DNA of 64,000 nucleotides from Comamonas piscis (GCF_014109725.1 NZ_CP058554.1:3348001-3412000), one strand, 5' to 3'; shown: positions 45,166 through 54,206, counted from the stretch's first letter. A program made the numbers and translations. Notes: generated by a model from the letters alone, not told the origin.

Positions 45166-46761
45166 GTGTTGGCGCACCAAGCAACCCACCGCTGGAGCAA
45201 ACAGCCCAGCCTGGTCCAGCAACTGGGCCTGGGCCTGGACTACCTGAAAACCCGCACCAGCCCCCTGCCCGAGCCCTTCGGCGATTGCATCCTGCTGCTG
45301 AGCGTGGCCACACCGGGCGAGCCCGTAGCCACCTTCTATGTGCGCCGTGCCACCTTGGATGCCGCCTGGCGCGCAGGCACCACGCAAGTGCGGCAATGGG
45401 CCTGGAGCCGCAGCCTTGACTGCCTGGAGCTGCGCATCGACTGGCCCTTGCATATCAGTGCGCTGCAAGGCGGCGCCTCATCGGCCAGCCCGCAGCCTGC
45501 GGTATCGGCCTGGGCCCTGGCCGACGAGAGCCTGGAGCAGGTCCAGCTGGTGCCGCCTCAGCGCTGGCCAGCAACTGCGCCGGCGCCCAGCACCTGGTTG
45601 CCGGGCATGGCCGAGCCGCCAGGCAGCCTGCCCCGCGCGCACTGGCTGCTGCATCTGCAAGGCCTGTTTGTGAACAGTGAAGGCGGCCTGACCCAGCTGC
45701 CACGCTCCGTTGCGGCCCCTTTATCCAATGCGGTACCTGTAGCTGCACCTACCACGGCGATGACGACTGCAGCTGCCACTTCCCGCAGTTCCAGCCTGCC
45801 GATCGCTGAAGCCAGCCTCGCCATGCTGCAGGCGCTGGCCGTGCCAGAGCCCGCGCTGAGCCCCTGGAACCCGGAGCGACTGGAAGCCTTTTGCGCCCGG
45901 CTCTATGCACTGCTGCTGGTGCAGCAGCACTATCAGCAACAGCCGGGTGACTCCGCCACCTTGCAACGCGGTCTGTCCCAGCTGCTGGGCCGTGCTGCGA
46001 TGCAGCTGTGCCAGCAGATCCAGCATCCGCAGCAAGCGCAGGCCCATGGCCTGCCCCATGCGCTATGCCTGCTGGTACTGGCCCGCTATGTGCAGGCCCA
46101 CCGGGCAGAGCCACAGGCCAGCTTGCTGCCGCTGATGGCGCAGTTGGCACAGCGCATTGCGCCCAGCACAACGCTGGCGGCCCACCGCGACTTGCAACCA
46201 CCGCTGCCCTCCCCCACACCCGCTGCGCTGGCACCCGCCTGGCGTTATGTCGCGCTGGCCGCCTATGCCGATTGCCTGGACTCCCAGACATCGCTGCCAG
46301 CCCAGGCGGCCCTGCCTACGAAGGCGCTGACTGCCAAGCGCTCCGGCACAGCCACCAGTGATACCGGCATGCCAGGCATGGCAAGCCCTGAGATGGCGGC
46401 GCTGGAAGCCATGACCCGCCATTGGCTGCAGTGGCATTTGCTGGCCCACGGCGGCGCCTCCACCCCACTGCCCGATTGGTCACTGATCGCAGTGGCTGAG
46501 TTGGCCCTGCAACCCGGGCTGGCCACGGCCCGCCGCCACTTGCAAGGCTGCAGCTGGCTGGCGGCGCTGCGCAAACCCCTGCAAACCCATCTGCCGCAAC
46601 ACATCCACCCTGAAACCGCCATGTTTGTCGCGCCCGAATCCCGGGAGCAGGCCGCCTTTATCGAACCATTTATCAGTACAAACCCTTTGCAAACCAGCAG
46701 TTGGCGCACTTACCAATGGATTCACCACATTTCTGTTCCGCAATTAATAAATTTTGATTAG
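45166..46761 (+). CDS. Unrecognised family protein, paralogue of 36033-37475 (copy 2)
   Basis: 531 residues beginning at a GTG; TGGAGGAC lies just upstream. No signal peptide or membrane segment. Shared with copy 1: QVRQWAWSRSLDCLELRIDW (about residue 75), HWLLHLQGLFVNSEGGLTQL, YALLLVQQH, and ALCLLVLARYVQAH; the second half is helical and Gln/Ala-rich. It lies 65 bases after the OmpA-like gene, likely in the same transcript, and just ahead of the exporter genes. No known family recognised. Inferred role: a cytoplasmic helper of the secretion system. Confidence 0.7.
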   Translation: MLAHQATHRWSKQPSLVQQLGLGLDYLKTRTSPLPEPFGDCILLLSVATPGEPVATFYVRRATLDAAWRAGTTQVRQWAWSRSLDCLELRIDWPLHISALQGGASSASPQPAVSAWALADESLEQVQLVPPQRWPATAPAPSTWLPGMAEPPGSLPRAHWLLHLQGLFVNSEGGLTQLPRSVAAPLSNAVPVAAPTTAMTTAAATSRSSSLPIAEASLAMLQALAVPEPALSPWNPERLEAFCARLYALLLVQQHYQQQPGDSATLQRGLSQLLGRAAMQLCQQIQHPQQAQAHGLPHALCLLVLARYVQAHRAEPQASLLPLMAQLAQRIAPSTTLAAHRDLQPPLPSPTPAALAPAWRYVALAAYADCLDSQTSLPAQAALPTKALTAKRSGTATSDTGMPGMASPEMAALEAMTRHWLQWHLLAHGGASTPLPDWSLIAVAELALQPGLATARRHLQGCSWLAALRKPLQTHLPQHIHPETAMFVAPESREQAAFIEPFISTNPLQTSSWRTYQWIHHISVPQLINFD

Positions 46762-47057
46762 CAAATAGCGATATTTTGTTGAACATTTACATAGAAAAAA
46801 GCTTCAAGTAAACCACTTCGGCAATATTTAACTAAACCCCATATTTAGTATCTGGGAGGGAGACATTTGCCATAAAAAAATACAATTTCTTACGAACAGT
46901 GTTCGGGGATATGTTTGATAAAAATCAAAGTAAATTAGCGCAAATGGCGGACAGAACCGCAGTTAGTTTTCCGAGTTAATAAGAAAAACCAATAACTAGA
47001 TAAGTGCTTTTGTGCAGCGCAACAGTAGATCGCTGAGAGGAATTGGGAGAGACCAAC
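46762..47057. promoter_or_regulatory. Promoter region of the type I secretion operon
   Basis: 296 AT-rich bases with a palindrome CGAACA-G-TGTTCG at 46893-46905 and a TGATAAAAATCA dyad at 46916-46927. No sigma-54 match was found, so the exporter seems to be controlled separately from the repeat protein. Confidence 0.5.
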
Positions 47058-48935
47058 ATGATCGAGTACCTGCTACCCCGCGCCTTGGTGTCACGCACCG
47101 AAGCGACGGCGCAGGCCCAGGAGGCCGAAGCGCCAACGGCCAGCCCGTTTGCCTCTGCCATCACGACCTCGTTCGCCAACGCCAAAGGCCATTTGCACCA
47201 GGCTGCCTGGTTGTCGTTGCCCATCAGCCTGCTCGGCCTTCTGCCTTCCATCTTCTTGCTGCAGGTCTACAACCGGGTGATCTCGCGCGGCGGTACCGCC
47301 ACCCTCACCGCCATGGTGGCCGGTGTGCTGTGCATGTTGGCACTGGAGCTGTACCTGCGCCGCAGGCGTGCCCGTGCGCTGCGTGAGGCGGGCGCCACGA
47401 TTGACCGTGAAGTCTCCCAAAGCCTGATGCGCTCCATGCTGGGCCACCCCCTGCTCACCTTGGAGCAGCGCTCTTCCACGCAATGGTTGCAACTGTTCCG
47501 CGATGTGGGCGCGATGCGCTCCTGCATCTCGGGCGGCGTGGCCTCGTCCTTGCTGGATTTGCCCATGGCCTTGCTCGCGCTGATCGTGATCGGCATCATC
47601 GCCTGGCCCGTGCTGCCGGTGATCGTGGTGGCCATGGTCGTGCTGGGCGTGCTGGCCTGGTGGTGGGCCGATGAGGTGCGCAGCGGCCGGGTGGAAGAAG
47701 TCGAGCAGGCGCGCCAGCTGGACCGGGGCACGGCCGAGATCTGCAATGCACGTGGCACCCTCAAGGTGCTGGGCTACGATGCGGCGGCCCAGCAGGCCTG
47801 GCAGTCCGGCTACGACCGCTGGCTGGCCGAGAGCTTCGACAAGAACGGCGAAATGGAAAACGCCAAGGAAACCAGCCATGTGCTGCTGACCTTTTTCTCG
47901 ATGGCCGTCATCACCGTCGGCGCACTGGCCATCAATGCGCAGTGGATGAGCATCGGCAGCCTGATGGCGGTGAACCTGTTGTCGGGCAAAGCCTTGGGCC
48001 CCATTGCCCAGCTGGCCAGCAACTGGCGCTCGCTGGCCCGGGCCAACGAGGCCACCGCCCGCCTGCAAGAAGCGCTGGAAGAGCCGCTGGAGCCCGAGAG
48101 CCAGCGCATTGCGCTGCCCCGCCCGCGCGGTGTGTTCCGCCTGCAGCAGGCCAGCTTTCAGTACCCATCGGGCCATCTGGCGCTGGACCAGGTGTCACTG
48201 CAGATCGGCCCCGGCGGCATCCATGCCATCCTGGGTCGCAATGGCGCTGGCAAATCCACGCTGGCCAAGCTGCTGGCCGGTCTCTACCAGCCCACGCAGG
48301 GCAGCATCTCGATCGACGAATACGACATGGCGCAGTTCCCGCGCAATGATCTGGGTCGTTGGGTGGGCTGCCTGGCCCAGCAGACCTACTGGTTCAGCGG
48401 CCCCATCGTCGATATTCTGCGCATGGTCAGCCCCGATGCCGATGACGGCCAGATTTTGGCGGCTTGCCAACTGGCAGGCGCGCACAGCTTTATCAGCCGC
48501 CTGCCCCAGGGCTACCAGACGGTATTGGGCGAAGGCGGCGCGGGCCTGTCGGCCGGTGAGCTGCGCAAGCTTGGCCTGGCCCAGCTGTTTTTGCGCAACC
48601 CCTCTGTGCTGATCCTGGATGAGCCCAGCAACGACCTGGATTTCGAAAGCGAAACCGCCCTGCTGCAGACGCTGCGCCAGATTGCGACCAAGCACACGGT
48701 CATCATCGTCACCCATTCGCTGCGCGTGGCATCGCTCGCCCAGCATATCTACCATGTGCGCGGCGATGGCCAGGTCGACCAGGGCCAGCCGGAACAGATG
48801 CTGCCGCTGCTCTTTGGCGTCAGCACCAAGCCAGCGGCTGCCGCCAACGAGGCCACCGCATCGCGCAGCGCTGCAGCCGCCGCCAAGCCATCGGCGACAG
48901 CCGGCCCGGCCCAGCCCCAGGAGTTGGCCTCATGA
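47058..48935 (+). CDS. Type I secretion ABC permease/ATPase
   Basis: 625 residues; ATG 47058 follows GGGAGAGA at proper distance, better than an in-frame start 15 bases upstream. Six-helix export domain (about 45-330) starting LPISLLGLLPSIFLLQVYNR, the conserved opening of PrtD-type exporters. ABC domain with Walker A GRNGAGKSTL, signature LSAGELRKLGLAQ and Walker B VLILDEPSNDLD. There is no N-terminal C39 peptidase domain. The signature has LSAGE instead of LSGGQ. It powers export with the fusion protein (4-base overlap) and TolC-like protein downstream. The probable substrate is the repeat protein at 39315. Confidence 0.93.
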   Translation: MIEYLLPRALVSRTEATAQAQEAEAPTASPFASAITTSFANAKGHLHQAAWLSLPISLLGLLPSIFLLQVYNRVISRGGTATLTAMVAGVLCMLALELYLRRRRARALREAGATIDREVSQSLMRSMLGHPLLTLEQRSSTQWLQLFRDVGAMRSCISGGVASSLLDLPMALLALIVIGIIAWPVLPVIVVAMVVLGVLAWWWADEVRSGRVEEVEQARQLDRGTAEICNARGTLKVLGYDAAAQQAWQSGYDRWLAESFDKNGEMENAKETSHVLLTFFSMAVITVGALAINAQWMSIGSLMAVNLLSGKALGPIAQLASNWRSLARANEATARLQEALEEPLEPESQRIALPRPRGVFRLQQASFQYPSGHLALDQVSLQIGPGGIHAILGRNGAGKSTLAKLLAGLYQPTQGSISIDEYDMAQFPRNDLGRWVGCLAQQTYWFSGPIVDILRMVSPDADDGQILAACQLAGAHSFISRLPQGYQTVLGEGGAGLSAGELRKLGLAQLFLRNPSVLILDEPSNDLDFESETALLQTLRQIATKHTVIIVTHSLRVASLAQHIYHVRGDGQVDQGQPEQMLPLLFGVSTKPAAAANEATASRSAAAAAKPSATAGPAQPQELAS

Positions 48936-50260
48936 CGGCCCGCTCCCTCCACGACCTGCCCCAGGTGCTGCAAAATCTGGAACGCGCACCTGCGCCCGGC
49001 ACACCTGGACCCGGTCGCAATCAACGCCGTATCGTGCTGGCAGCCTTGGGCGCGCTGGTGCTGGTGGGCTTGTTCTACCCCGTGGAGAACGTGGTGGTTG
49101 CGACAGGTCAGGTGATTCCTTCGGACCGCGTGCAGACCGTGCAGCATCTGGAAGGCGGCATCGTCACCAGCGTCCATGTCAAGGAAGGCCAGGAAGTGCA
49201 CAAGGGCGAGCCGCTGCTGGAGATTGACCTGGGCGGCAGCAGCCTGAACCTGGAACAGCTCACGGCCCGCAATGGCACGGCGCAAGCCAGCCGCACCCGC
49301 CTGACGGCCGAGAGCCAGGGCCTGGCGCTCAAGGCTTCTGATTTCCCTGCGGAGCTGGAGAGCAAGATTGTGCGCGCCGAGATGGGTGCCTTCACCTCGC
49401 GGGCGCTGGAATACCAGGGCAGCCTCGCATCCAGCCAGGCCATGCTGCTGCAAGCCCGGGGCGATGTGGCCCAAAGCCAGGCCCGTATCGATGGCCTGCG
49501 CAACAGCCTGGCACTGCATGAGCAAGAAGCCGGCATTGCGCAGCAGCTGGCAGCCGAGCAGCTGATTGGCCAACTGGAAGTGCTGGACAAGCAGCGCGCC
49601 CTGACCCTCGTGCGCACCGATCTGGCGGCCGCCGTGCAAAGCCTGGTCAGCAACCGCGCCAAGGTCGAGCAGGCCCAGGCCAAGATTTTGGAAACCCAGG
49701 GCGGGTTCCGCCGCCGCGCCTCCGAAGAGCTGGCCCAGACCGAGCGCGAACTGCTCAGCCTGAGCGAGGACTTGTCTCGCGCCCGCAACCAGCGCAGCCG
49801 CACCGTCGTGCTGGCCCCGACCGATGGTGTCGTCAAAGGCTTGCGCAGCTCGGGCGCCGGCTGGGTGGTCAAGCCCGGCGAGGCGATCTTGGAAGTGGTA
49901 CCTGACAAAGACGAGGTCATCGTTGAAGCGCGCCTGAACCCGGCCGACCGGGGCTATGTGCGCGCGGGCCAGGAGACCAAGGCCAAGGTCAGCGCCTATG
50001 ACTACCTGCGCTATGGCTTTGTGCCTGGCAAGGTGACCCTGGTATCGGCCGATGCCGACCATGATCCGAATGTGCCCGATTCGCCCTCGTATTTCCGCAT
50101 CCAGGCCAGCCTGAGCCAACCCTGGGTCGGCCGCAAGGACAACCGCATCACCACCGGCATGCAGGCCGAGCTCGATCTGCTGCTGGGCCGCGAACCCTTT
50201 ATCTGGTACCTGCTGCGCCCCGTGCTGCATATCCAGAGCGAAGCTTTCCGGGAGCCTTGA
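48932..50260 (+). CDS. HlyD-family periplasmic membrane-fusion protein of type I secretion
   Basis: 442 residues. Short cytoplasmic N-terminus, one membrane helix (about 31-50), a barrel-sandwich hybrid half VEGGIVTSVHVKEGQEVHKGE-like region (about 67-90), a long coiled-coil hairpin (about 115-300) and the C-terminal beta barrel with VVAPTDG-type and VEARLNPADRGYVRAGQ. The final VLHIQSEAFREP matches PrtE/HlyD ends. It bridges the ABC exporter and the TolC partner; the gene overlaps both neighbours closely (4-base overlap upstream, 3-base gap downstream). Confidence 0.93.
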   Translation: MTARSLHDLPQVLQNLERAPAPGTPGPGRNQRRIVLAALGALVLVGLFYPVENVVVATGQVIPSDRVQTVQHLEGGIVTSVHVKEGQEVHKGEPLLEIDLGGSSLNLEQLTARNGTAQASRTRLTAESQGLALKASDFPAELESKIVRAEMGAFTSRALEYQGSLASSQAMLLQARGDVAQSQARIDGLRNSLALHEQEAGIAQQLAAEQLIGQLEVLDKQRALTLVRTDLAAAVQSLVSNRAKVEQAQAKILETQGGFRRRASEELAQTERELLSLSEDLSRARNQRSRTVVLAPTDGVVKGLRSSGAGWVVKPGEAILEVVPDKDEVIVEARLNPADRGYVRAGQETKAKVSAYDYLRYGFVPGKVTLVSADADHDPNVPDSPSYFRIQASLSQPWVGRKDNRITTGMQAELDLLLGREPFIWYLLRPVLHIQSEAFREP

Positions 50261-50263
50261 GCC

Positions 50264-52177
50264 ATGCGCCTCTTTGCCCCACTGCCCCTCTACGGTCTGC
50301 CGACCGGCCAAGCTGCCAACGCGCCCGCCACCTACCTGGCCGCCCAGCCCCGGCTGGCCTGCGCTGGCCGCGCCGAGCCGCATGGCGCTGGCGTGTGGGG
50401 CATTGTTTGTGCGCTCACCATGGCCTTGTCCAGCGGTGATCTGCAGGCGCAGGGGTTCTCCGACGGCAGCGTGCCCACGCAAGGCTCCAACCAGGCCGAT
50501 GCCACACCGGTGCTGGAGATGCCGGTCCGCGTGCAGATGGCCGAGCCTGCTATCGAAAGCAGCGAGAGCGCAGCAGACATTGCCAGCAGCGCCGCACCTG
50601 AGGCAACTGCAGCCCTGCCAGCGCCCCCGCAAGCCGCAGCCGTCGTAGCTGCCAGCACCGGCCCGTCTGCCCCATTGCAGATGGCACCCAAACTGTTGCC
50701 CAGCACCTTGGCCGGTAACTCGTCGCAGCAGCAGCTGCTGACCGCGCTCTACACCATGCTCAGCGAGCACCCCGATGTGCGCAAGGCGCGCGCTGCGGTG
50801 GAATCGGCGGGCTATGACACCCACACGGCAGAGGGCGCACGCTGGCCGACCTTCAAACTCGGTACCTCGGCTGGCAATGCGGCCCTGCCCCAGGGCGGGC
50901 GCCGCAGTTCGTACACGGCGGTGAATGCCGAGGTACGCATGAACCTGCTCGACGGCGGCGCCATCAGCGCCGGCATCGATTCGGCCCAGGCCATGGAAGC
51001 CGCGCAGGGCAGCGCCCTCTACACCACCCGCCAGAATGTGCTGCTCGAAGCGCTGTCGGCCTTGCTGGAGCTGCACCGCTTCCAGACCAAGGCACGCATT
51101 GCCTCCGAGTCGGCCGAGATCATCGGCCAACTGGCCCGCGTGGAAGAACGCCGCGCCGAACTGGGCGCCGTGGGCCGCAATGATCTGCGCCAGGCCGCCT
51201 CGCGCCGCGCCAGCGCGCTGGCTCAGCAGAACGCACTGGAAGCCCAGCGTATCGATGCGCAAGCCCGCTTTACCCGCTACTTCAACTACATCCCCAGCCT
51301 CTCCTGGCTGCCCGAGCCCCAAGTGCCCAGCTTCTGGGTGCCGACCAACGAGCAGGCCGCTCTGCTGGCGGCAGAAGCGCAAAGCGCCGAGCTGCGCGAG
51401 ATCGGCCACCTGATCGCGCGTGCCGAGGCCGAGGTCGACCGCAGCAAGGCCCAGCGCTGGCCCACGGTCGCCGCCGTCGTTTCGCACACCCGCGACCCCA
51501 AGAGCGTCCTCTACACCGAAGGCACGCGCTATGGCGTGGAGCTGAACTGGAACTTTGGCAATGGCTTTGAGCTGCGCGACCGCATCCTCAAGGCCATCAC
51601 CGAGCTGCAGGCCCAGCAGGCCCAGCAAGAGGCCGTGCGCCGCCAGGTACAGGAGGCCGCGTCCTCCGCCTGGGGCCGCTGGCAAGCGGGCCGCGCCCGC
51701 GAGAGCCAGCTGCGCGATGCCGTGCGCGAAGCCAGCGCCGCCTTTGATGGCTACCGCCGCCTGATGGAAGTGGGCCGGGGCAACCTCTCGCAGGTGCTCG
51801 ATGCCCAGCTGGATGTGCAGCGCCTGATGCTGGACGCCGCCGACGCCATGTATGACCAGCGCATCAACGAACTGCGCCTGACCCGCACCACCGGCCAGTT
51901 GCTGCCCCGCGACTTGCCCGAGCACTGGCTGGACCAGCTCTTTGCCCAGCGCTCTGCGAATGCCCCCGCGCCTGCCACCGCGCAGCGCCCCTTTGCCGGC
52001 CCTGGCTCCACGCCACTGGCCAGCAGCCGCGCAGCCCCTGCCCGGCCCGGAACACCCTACACCTCTCCCCCTGTTTTGACGGCACAGCACCTGCCGCTGC
52101 GCCTGGACCACCGATGGGACACGCAGCTGCTCAGCCAGCCGCAAGGCCCTGGTGCGCCGCGCGCCCTGCGCTGGTAA
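50264..52177 (+). CDS. TolC-family outer-membrane exit duct with extended termini
   Basis: 637 residues, longer than the usual 430-480. The TolC core lies at about 150-560: LYTMLSEHPDVRKARAAVES, a first repeat to LLELHRFQTKARIASES, and the second repeat GVELNWNFGNGFELRDRI to QVLDAQLDVQRLMLDAADA. The N-terminal ~145 residues include a late hydrophobic segment (VWGIVCALTMALSSGDLQAQ, about 43-62) that could be the signal peptide if translation starts downstream, then a low-complexity Ala/Pro region. The C-terminal ~70 residues are also Pro/Ala-rich. Third gene of the exporter operon. Confidence 0.87.
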   Translation: MRLFAPLPLYGLPTGQAANAPATYLAAQPRLACAGRAEPHGAGVWGIVCALTMALSSGDLQAQGFSDGSVPTQGSNQADATPVLEMPVRVQMAEPAIESSESAADIASSAAPEATAALPAPPQAAAVVAASTGPSAPLQMAPKLLPSTLAGNSSQQQLLTALYTMLSEHPDVRKARAAVESAGYDTHTAEGARWPTFKLGTSAGNAALPQGGRRSSYTAVNAEVRMNLLDGGAISAGIDSAQAMEAAQGSALYTTRQNVLLEALSALLELHRFQTKARIASESAEIIGQLARVEERRAELGAVGRNDLRQAASRRASALAQQNALEAQRIDAQARFTRYFNYIPSLSWLPEPQVPSFWVPTNEQAALLAAEAQSAELREIGHLIARAEAEVDRSKAQRWPTVAAVVSHTRDPKSVLYTEGTRYGVELNWNFGNGFELRDRILKAITELQAQQAQQEAVRRQVQEAASSAWGRWQAGRARESQLRDAVREASAAFDGYRRLMEVGRGNLSQVLDAQLDVQRLMLDAADAMYDQRINELRLTRTTGQLLPRDLPEHWLDQLFAQRSANAPAPATAQRPFAGPGSTPLASSRAAPARPGTPYTSPPVLTAQHLPLRLDHRWDTQLLSQPQGPGAPRALRW

Positions 52178-52258
52178 GAGGTACTGGTTTCCACAGCGAC
52201 TGGCGCTTGCCCACGCCTGCCACTGTTTTTCAGCTGGGCTATGTAAATGGAGAGCATC

Positions 52259-52465
52259 ATGACCAACATCATCAAGAACTTCTGGAACGATGAAGAAGGC
52301 GCGACCGCCATTGAGTATGGGTTGATTGCGGGGCTGATTGCCGTGGCAATTATTGGAGTGCTGACCCTTATGGGCACAAATTTGACTGCACTGTTCACCA
52401 CCATCAGCAATGCGCTTAGCGAAGCCGCCACTTCAGGCAGCGGCGGAGGTGGTGGCAGTAATTGA
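52259..52465 (+). CDS. flp: Flp/Fap-type major pilin
   Basis: 68 residues from the ATG after GGAGAGCATC. Prepilin leader ending EEG, then ATAIEYGLIAGLIAVAIIGV: the class IVb signature with processing after Gly, Glu at mature position 5 and adjacent Tyr. The mature pilin is about 52 residues and ends in a Gly/Ser tail. It forms adhesive Flp pili assembled by the tad products encoded downstream; the prepilin peptidase gene follows at once. First gene of the tad locus. Confidence 0.95.
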   Translation: MTNIIKNFWNDEEGATAIEYGLIAGLIAVAIIGVLTLMGTNLTALFTTISNALSEAATSGSGGGGGSN

Positions 52466-52475
52466 GCAATCAACC

Positions 52476-53045
52476 GTGGCTACCTCAATTTTCACCTGGA
52501 TCCTGCTGCTATGGCTAGCTGCCATAGCAGTCATGGACCTGCGCAGCCGCAAGGTGCGCAACTGGATGGTGCTGCTGGGCCTGGCGGCCGGCCTGGCAGC
52601 ACTGTTCGGAGGTGTTCAACCGTTCGATCTGCTGGCCTGGCAAGGCCTGGCGGGGATGGCGGTGGCCTTTGCCGCTTTGCTGCCGCTCTATGCCATCCGT
52701 TGGATGGGCGCCGGCGATGTCAAGTTTGCAGCGGTGGCGGGGCTTTGGTTTGGCCTGTCGGCCCATCTGCTGGTGATCTGGCTAGCTGCCAGCGTGCTGG
52801 CCGGTCTGCATGGCGTGGCGGTGCTCGCATGGCGCAATCTGGTAATCAGTCCCCAAGGGGCATTCCTTCAAGCCAAGCTGCCCTTGCGTTGGGCACCACT
52901 GCTGCAGCCTGCAACTGCAAGTGGCACCGATGCCGCTGCACCCAGTCGCTCATCGGGACCTGCACGCAGCATCCCCTATGCAGGCTATATGGCCCTGGTC
53001 GCCATCGTGCTGCTGCTGCGCAACGCAGACCCTGTCAGCGGATAA
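52476..53045 (+). CDS. tadV: Prepilin peptidase TadV/CpaA
   Basis: About 189 residues if started at the GTG at 52476, ten bases after the pilin stop; an ATG at 52410 inside flp is the alternative and neither has a clear ribosome site. Six membrane segments. Catalytic aspartates lie in AVMDLRSRKVRNW and in GAGDVKFAAVAGLWFG, the GxGD signature of type IV prepilin peptidases. The cytoplasmic methylase domain of PilD is absent, as usual for TadV. It cleaves the Flp leader and those of TadE-like pseudopilins. Confidence 0.9.
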   Translation: MATSIFTWILLLWLAAIAVMDLRSRKVRNWMVLLGLAAGLAALFGGVQPFDLLAWQGLAGMAVAFAALLPLYAIRWMGAGDVKFAAVAGLWFGLSAHLLVIWLAASVLAGLHGVAVLAWRNLVISPQGAFLQAKLPLRWAPLLQPATASGTDAAAPSRSSGPARSIPYAGYMALVAIVLLLRNADPVSG

Positions 53046-53084
53046 AGGCAAGCAGATATGGCCACCAAAACCCTGTCCATTTTT

Positions 53085-53142
53085 CATGTGCTTTGCTGTC
53101 GCCCCCCGGGCCGCATGCGCTGCCGCGACAGCAAAGCATATG
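53085..53142 (+). other. Long perfect hairpin between tadV and cpaB
   Basis: TGCTTTGCTGTCGC (53089-53102) pairs perfectly with GCGACAGCAAAGCA (53125-53138), and four flanking bases per side extend the stem to 18 pairs with one G-T. The 22-base loop is very GC-rich. No T run follows. It may protect or limit transcripts so that pilin exceeds the assembly proteins. Confidence 0.65.
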
Positions 53143-53171
53143 CCGTCTTAACCCTCTAGGAGCCCCCGACC

Positions 53172-54206
53172 ATGAACCTCACCAAGATACTTGCCGGCCT
53201 GCTGCTGGTACTGGCCTTGGCCCTGGGGCTGGGCGCATTGTTGCTGGGTCGCCAGTCGGCGAATCGACCCGCTGCACCGATCACGGACGCCAGCAGCGGC
53301 GCGACCAACCAAGCTGCGACGACCTACGCCGTTGTGGTGGCCGCCAAAGCCATTACCGCTGGCCAACGACTGGTGGCTGATGATCTCAAGATCGCCCAGT
53401 TGCCGGTGGCGGTGGCCTCTAGCTTCGCTACGACTGATGAACTGCTGGGACGCACCACCACGATGGCTCTTGCGCCCGATGCGCCCCTCTTTGAGCAGCA
53501 ACTGATCAGTGGCCTGGCGCTGCAGGTCGAGCCCGGCCAGCGCGCGGTGTCCGTCGGCATCCGCGAGGCCATGGCCGCAGGCCACCATGTACGCCCCGGC
53601 GATTTTGTCGATGTGTTCTTCACCCTGGATGGCAAGACCGACGCGGCCGAGGTCGACAGCCAGACCCGGCTGCTGCTGGCACGCAGCCGTGTGCTGGCCT
53701 ATGGGGCAGCGAGTGTTGAAAACCCACCGCTCACGCAGACCCAGCGCCAGCAGGAAGAGCAAGAGGCTGCCAAGACCGGCAGTAGCAACGCGACCCGGCG
53801 CAATACGCAAGACGCCCAGGCGGCGCGCAATGCCGCCACCGCCGTGCTGGCCGTGCCCTTGCAAGATGTGGAGCGCCTGACCCTGGCCGAGAAATATGGC
53901 CAGCTCAGCCTGGCACTGCGCCACCCCGATGACAGCCGCGTGCCCGACCCGGCCTTGTTCGCCACCTTGCCCACCGCGCTGCAGCCGGTGGCGGGCAAGC
54001 TGGCCAAGGGCGAGCAGTTGCAGGACATCGACCGCTCCTTTGCCGGCCTGCGCTTCAAGGACCTGGCAACGGGGGCCGACAGCAAACCGGCGCGCCGCCC
54101 TCCCACTATCACGCAGGCCAAGGCGCCCGCTTCAGCTGCGCCCATTGCGCCACCACGCTCGCTGGAGGTGTACCAAGGCGGCAGCGTGCAGACCGTACGT
54201 TATTGA
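53172..54206 (+). CDS. cpaB: Flp pilus assembly protein CpaB/RcpC
   Basis: 344 residues. N-terminal membrane segment (about 8-27), then an SAF domain (about 55-125) with VVVAAKAITAGQRLVADDLK and the following LEPGQRAVSVGIRE-like block. The C-terminal part (about 125-290) is the RcpC-type domain, with VRPGDFVDVFFTLDGK and LAEKYGQLSLALRHPDD. In the periplasm it helps secretin assembly or gating. Start supported by TAGGAGCCCCC. Next gene: the secretin, 99 bases on. Confidence 0.92.
   Translation: MNLTKILAGLLLVLALALGLGALLLGRQSANRPAAPITDASSGATNQAATTYAVVVAAKAITAGQRLVADDLKIAQLPVAVASSFATTDELLGRTTTMALAPDAPLFEQQLISGLALQVEPGQRAVSVGIREAMAAGHHVRPGDFVDVFFTLDGKTDAAEVDSQTRLLLARSRVLAYGAASVENPPLTQTQRQQEEQEAAKTGSSNATRRNTQDAQAARNAATAVLAVPLQDVERLTLAEKYGQLSLALRHPDDSRVPDPALFATLPTALQPVAGKLAKGEQLQDIDRSFAGLRFKDLATGADSKPARRPPTITQAKAPASAAPIAPPRSLEVYQGGSVQTVRY

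Noticed and set aside
46893..46905. LexA/SOS-box reading of CGAACAGTGTTCG
   Set aside because: Resembles the Gram-positive SOS box but is one base too short, and betaproteobacterial LexA uses CTGT-type sites.
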